Shown piece by piece: positions 7,268 to 8,444 of a stretch of DNA of 8,444 nucleotides. Source of the stretch: Planctomycetota bacterium (GTDB lineage: Bacteria > Planctomycetota > Phycisphaerae > Tepidisphaerales > Tepidisphaeraceae); assembly GCA_029777755.1 (NCBI GenBank), contig JAKORQ010000655.1:1-8444 (forward strand), read 5' to 3'. Every line of letters starts with the position of its first letter. Position 1 is the first letter of the stretch. Below the pieces are notes generated by a model that was not told the origin of the DNA, did no database searches, and was given only the letters and a program-made list of their open reading frames with translations. Position numbers and translations under genes: made by a program.

Positions 7268-7309
7268 AAAAGCGGATTGGCCGCCCGCCTGCGGCTCGGT
7301 CACGAGCCG
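7268..7309 (-). terminator. Hairpins after the prepilin-like gene, second one followed by a short T-run
   Basis: Just past the TGA at 7318 the minus strand has a perfect 7-base stem with a four-base loop (CGGCTCG, TGAC, CGAGCCG; 7309-7292). A second, short GC stem (GCGG/CCGC; 7284-7272) is followed directly by TTTT (7271-7268). Together they could reduce or end transcription before the PEP-CTERM gene. The second stem is only four pairs, so strength is uncertain. Confidence 0.45.
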
Positions 7310-7317
7310 ACGCGAAG

Positions 7318-8100
7318 TCAGTTGTTGTCCCAGTAGATCCAGTTCATGTGGCGATTTGCCCAGTTGCCGGCGGCGATCAGCGACCCGGGATAGTGAACGC
7401 TGCGATCGCGCAGCTGGAACTCGACGTGGCCATCGGTGTAACCGACATGCCAGCCTTCGCCGAAGTTGGTGGCCGCCACGGTCTCACCGCCCTTGAGGTG
7501 ATAGGAGACCACCTCGTTCGCCATGCCACCGATAAAGCGATCCGCGACAAATGCCTTGATCTTCGGGTCCGAGAGCTTGAACGGCTTGATGTAGAGCTGC
7601 CACCAGGTATCGTCATCACCGACGGACTGGGAGTATGTCTGCTGATAGGAAGGAGTGACCTCACCCGGCTCGCCCGGTTCGCGAAGCACATAGGAAACGC
7701 ACACGCGCCACCCCCACGGCCCCTTGCCATCCGGCTGAAGCGTCTCCCATGCCTCCTGCTGGGTTTCATACGGGAAGAAGAAGTCCTCGGGGCTGTAGCA
7801 GGCCCGCGCCGGGACCATGCCCAGGTTCACCAGCAGCGCCACTCCATGCACCGACCGGGCCAGGTAGCCGATGATGATCTCGCCCTGGGAACCCTCCGAT
7901 GTGGGTGGCAGGAACCCATCGTAGTCCTGCGCGTAAAGCATGCTCGCCAGGGCGATCTGCCGAACGTTGTTGGAGCAGACGATGCGATTTGCCGCCACCC
8001 TGGCCCTCGCCAGCGAGGGCAGCAGAATCGCAATCAATACTGCAATAATCCCGATTACTACCAGCAGCTCCACAAGCGTGAAGCCGTTTCTCTTTCTCAT
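7318..8100 (-). CDS. Type IV prepilin-like protein with N-terminal methylation motif and DGHVEF C-terminal signature (H-X9-DG type)
   Basis: A 260-residue protein. The ATG at 8100 is chosen for GAGGAGG five bases upstream and because it places the prepilin motif at the N-terminus; an in-frame ATG at 8151 would add 17 residues before it. Residues 1-13 read MRKRNGFTLVELL: prepilin peptidase would cut between Gly6 and Phe7, with Glu11 as the conserved +5 residue. Residues about 7-32 form the hydrophobic helix. It is followed by VCSNNVRQIALASMLYAQDYDGFLPP, a block typical of the large prepilin-like families of Planctomycetota, Lentisphaerae and Verrucomicrobia. Near the C-terminus GYTDGHVEFQ (DGHVEF at 223-228) is the H-X9-DG type signature. 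Such proteins are thought to be exported and assembled by a type II secretion/type IV pilus-like machine. Their role beside polysaccharide genes is not settled, and nothing here shows a specific function. Confidence 0.9.
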   Translation of the reverse strand: MRKRNGFTLVELLVVIGIIAVLIAILLPSLARARVAANRIVCSNNVRQIALASMLYAQDYDGFLPPTSEGSQGEIIIGYLARSVHGVALLVNLGMVPARACYSPEDFFFPYETQQEAWETLQPDGKGPWGWRVCVSYVLREPGEPGEVTPSYQQTYSQSVGDDDTWWQLYIKPFKLSDPKIKAFVADRFIGGMANEVVSYHLKGGETVAATNFGEGWHVGYTDGHVEFQLRDRSVHYPGSLIAAGNWANRHMNWIYWDNN

Positions 8101-8105
8101 CGACG

Positions 8106-8112
8106 CCTCCTC
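8106..8112 (-). promoter_or_regulatory. Shine-Dalgarno site for the prepilin-like gene start at 8100
   Basis: The minus strand reads GAGGAGG, then five bases, then ATG. It is the strongest ribosome binding site in the window and decides the start. Confidence 0.7.
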
Positions 8113-8158
8113 GAAGGGGGATATGTACGTCTGTTGAAGTGGCACGAGCACCTTAAAC

Positions 8159-8170
8159 TATATCGGTATA
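8159..8170. promoter_or_regulatory. Candidate operator half of a pair (TATATCGGTATA)
   Basis: This near-palindrome matches AATATCGATATA at 8340-8351 in 10 of 12 positions. It adjoins the candidate -10 of the prepilin-like gene, while the other copy overlaps the candidate -10 of the regulator gene. The central CG flanked by a near-symmetric arm fits a dimeric repressor site. No binding is shown by sequence alone. Confidence 0.3.
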
Positions 8171-8197
8171 CTCTAACGAGCCGATGCAGCCGGTCAA
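8170..8197 (-). promoter_or_regulatory. Candidate sigma-70-type promoter for the prepilin-like gene and possibly the cluster
   Basis: The minus strand has TTGACC (8197-8192), a 16-base spacer and TAGAGT (8175-8170), about 70 bases before the ATG at 8100. Five and four of six bases fit the usual consensus. It is the best pair I find upstream of the gene, but planctomycete promoters are poorly defined. Confidence 0.3.
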
Positions 8198-8324
8198 GGA
8201 TTTTCCGCCCATGATTCTGACACGCCAACAGCGCATCAGGGCAATCTGCGGGCATGGTGAAGTACCTATGTGGAGTGCTAAAATATACTTACATTCCAGG
8301 GGCATCTGGGATTTGCAAATATGG

Positions 8325-8353
8325 TTTGCATGGGGAATTAATATCGATATAAA
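8325..8353 (+). promoter_or_regulatory. Candidate promoter for the regulator gene, implying a very short or absent leader
   Basis: TTTGCA (8325-8330), a 17-base spacer and TATAAA (8348-8353) fit four and five of six consensus bases. The ATG at 8360 lies six bases past the -10, so transcription would begin at or next to the start codon. No good Shine-Dalgarno sequence precedes that ATG. Confidence 0.3.
8340..8351. promoter_or_regulatory. Candidate operator half of a pair (AATATCGATATA)
   Basis: It contains the perfect palindrome ATATCGATAT (8341-8350) and overlaps the candidate -10 TATAAA of the plus-strand regulator, nine bases before its ATG. Together with the similar site at 8159-8170 it would allow one regulator to control both divergent promoters. 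Confidence 0.3.
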
Positions 8354-8359
8354 AAAGAT

Positions 8360-8444
8360 ATGCCCAAGACGCTCGTCACCACCAAGCACTTTCATATCGC
8401 CCAGCTCCTGCGGAAAGAGCTTCGCAAGATGAAACCGGGCGACC
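8360..8444 (+). CDS. Probable GntR-type transcriptional regulator, N-terminal 28 residues only
   Basis: The ATG at 8360 is the first start codon after an in-frame TAA at 8339-8341, and the frame is open to the right edge. The visible part contains HIAQLLRKELRKMKPGD, which resembles the first helix and K-PGD turn of GntR-family winged-helix domains, where the next residues usually read RLPS. Only 28 residues are visible, so the family call is tentative and the effector domain is unknown. GntR-type regulators often repress a divergent neighbouring gene, and the intergenic palindromes fit that. If correct, it could control the prepilin-like gene and perhaps the genes downstream of it. Confidence 0.5.
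   Translation, partial: MPKTLVTTKHFHIAQLLRKELRKMKPGD

Larger units (their letters stand above)
8101..8359 (+). other. Divergent, AT-rich control region without a gene
   Basis: This 259-base stretch lies between the minus-strand prepilin-like gene and the plus-strand regulator. Its right part (about 8270-8360) is much richer in A and T than the rest of the window. It contains candidate promoters in both directions, two 10-base perfect palindromes (8311-8320 ATTTGCAAAT; 8341-8350 ATATCGATAT), and the direct repeat TTTGCA at 8312 and 8325. An open frame crossing it on the plus strand has no recognisable features. Confidence 0.6.

Noticed and set aside
7252..8214. A 320-codon plus-strand open frame
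   Set aside because: It is antisense to the prepilin-like gene, which has a textbook N-terminal motif and a strong ribosome binding site.
1..8444. tRNA, rRNA, CRISPR array, transposase or integrase
   Set aside because: I looked for these and saw no cloverleaf-like sequence, regularly spaced repeats or matching protein motifs.

Overview
The window is most consistent with a bacterium of the Planctomycetota or a related PVC-type lineage. Three traits point that way: a type IV prepilin-like protein whose conserved N-terminus is followed by a DGHVEF C-terminal signature, a PEP-CTERM surface protein ending in VPEP, a hydrophobic stretch and RRRR, and a glycosidase whose N-terminus carries MEPRLLLAA, a match to the LEPR-XLL motif of planctomycete secreted proteins. 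Coding DNA is GC-rich, and the only clearly AT-rich stretch is the promoter region at the right end. The phylum assignment is an inference from protein signatures.

All substantial genes lie on the minus strand and read right to left. From the right edge they are: a divergent plus-strand gene start that looks like a GntR-type regulator (8360 onward, cut by the edge); a prepilin-like/H-X9-DG type protein (8100-7318); a PEP-CTERM protein (7203-6352); a large modular clan GH-A-like glycoside hydrolase (6197-2013), interrupted by one in-frame TAG at 5081-5079; and a second, paralogous glycoside hydrolase (1817 to beyond base 1). Four of the five minus-strand reading frames have a clear Shine-Dalgarno sequence 5 to 6 bases before the chosen start. 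The exception is the piece downstream of the TAG.

The two glycosidases share an Ig-like domain, a catalytic barrel with WNEYNG and VTE motifs exactly 104 residues apart, a following beta-domain and a C-terminal FGY/YGYY domain. The 6197-2013 gene additionally has two tandem N-terminal carbohydrate-binding-like domains and about 390 residues, including a CBM9-like domain, inserted before the C-terminal domain. Export differs: a classical Sec signal peptide on one, an LEPR-XLL-type N-terminus on the other.

The likely joint role is extracellular glycan breakdown by secreted, possibly surface-displayed enzymes, with a regulator divergently transcribed at the head of the cluster. This is inferred from domain content and gene order; no substrate can be named. 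The most notable observation is the in-frame amber codon, which aligns exactly with a tryptophan of the paralogue. It leaves a 1012-codon open frame downstream with no signal peptide, and it lies inside a perfect AGGAGG. I see no tRNA, rRNA, CRISPR array, insertion sequence or integrase.
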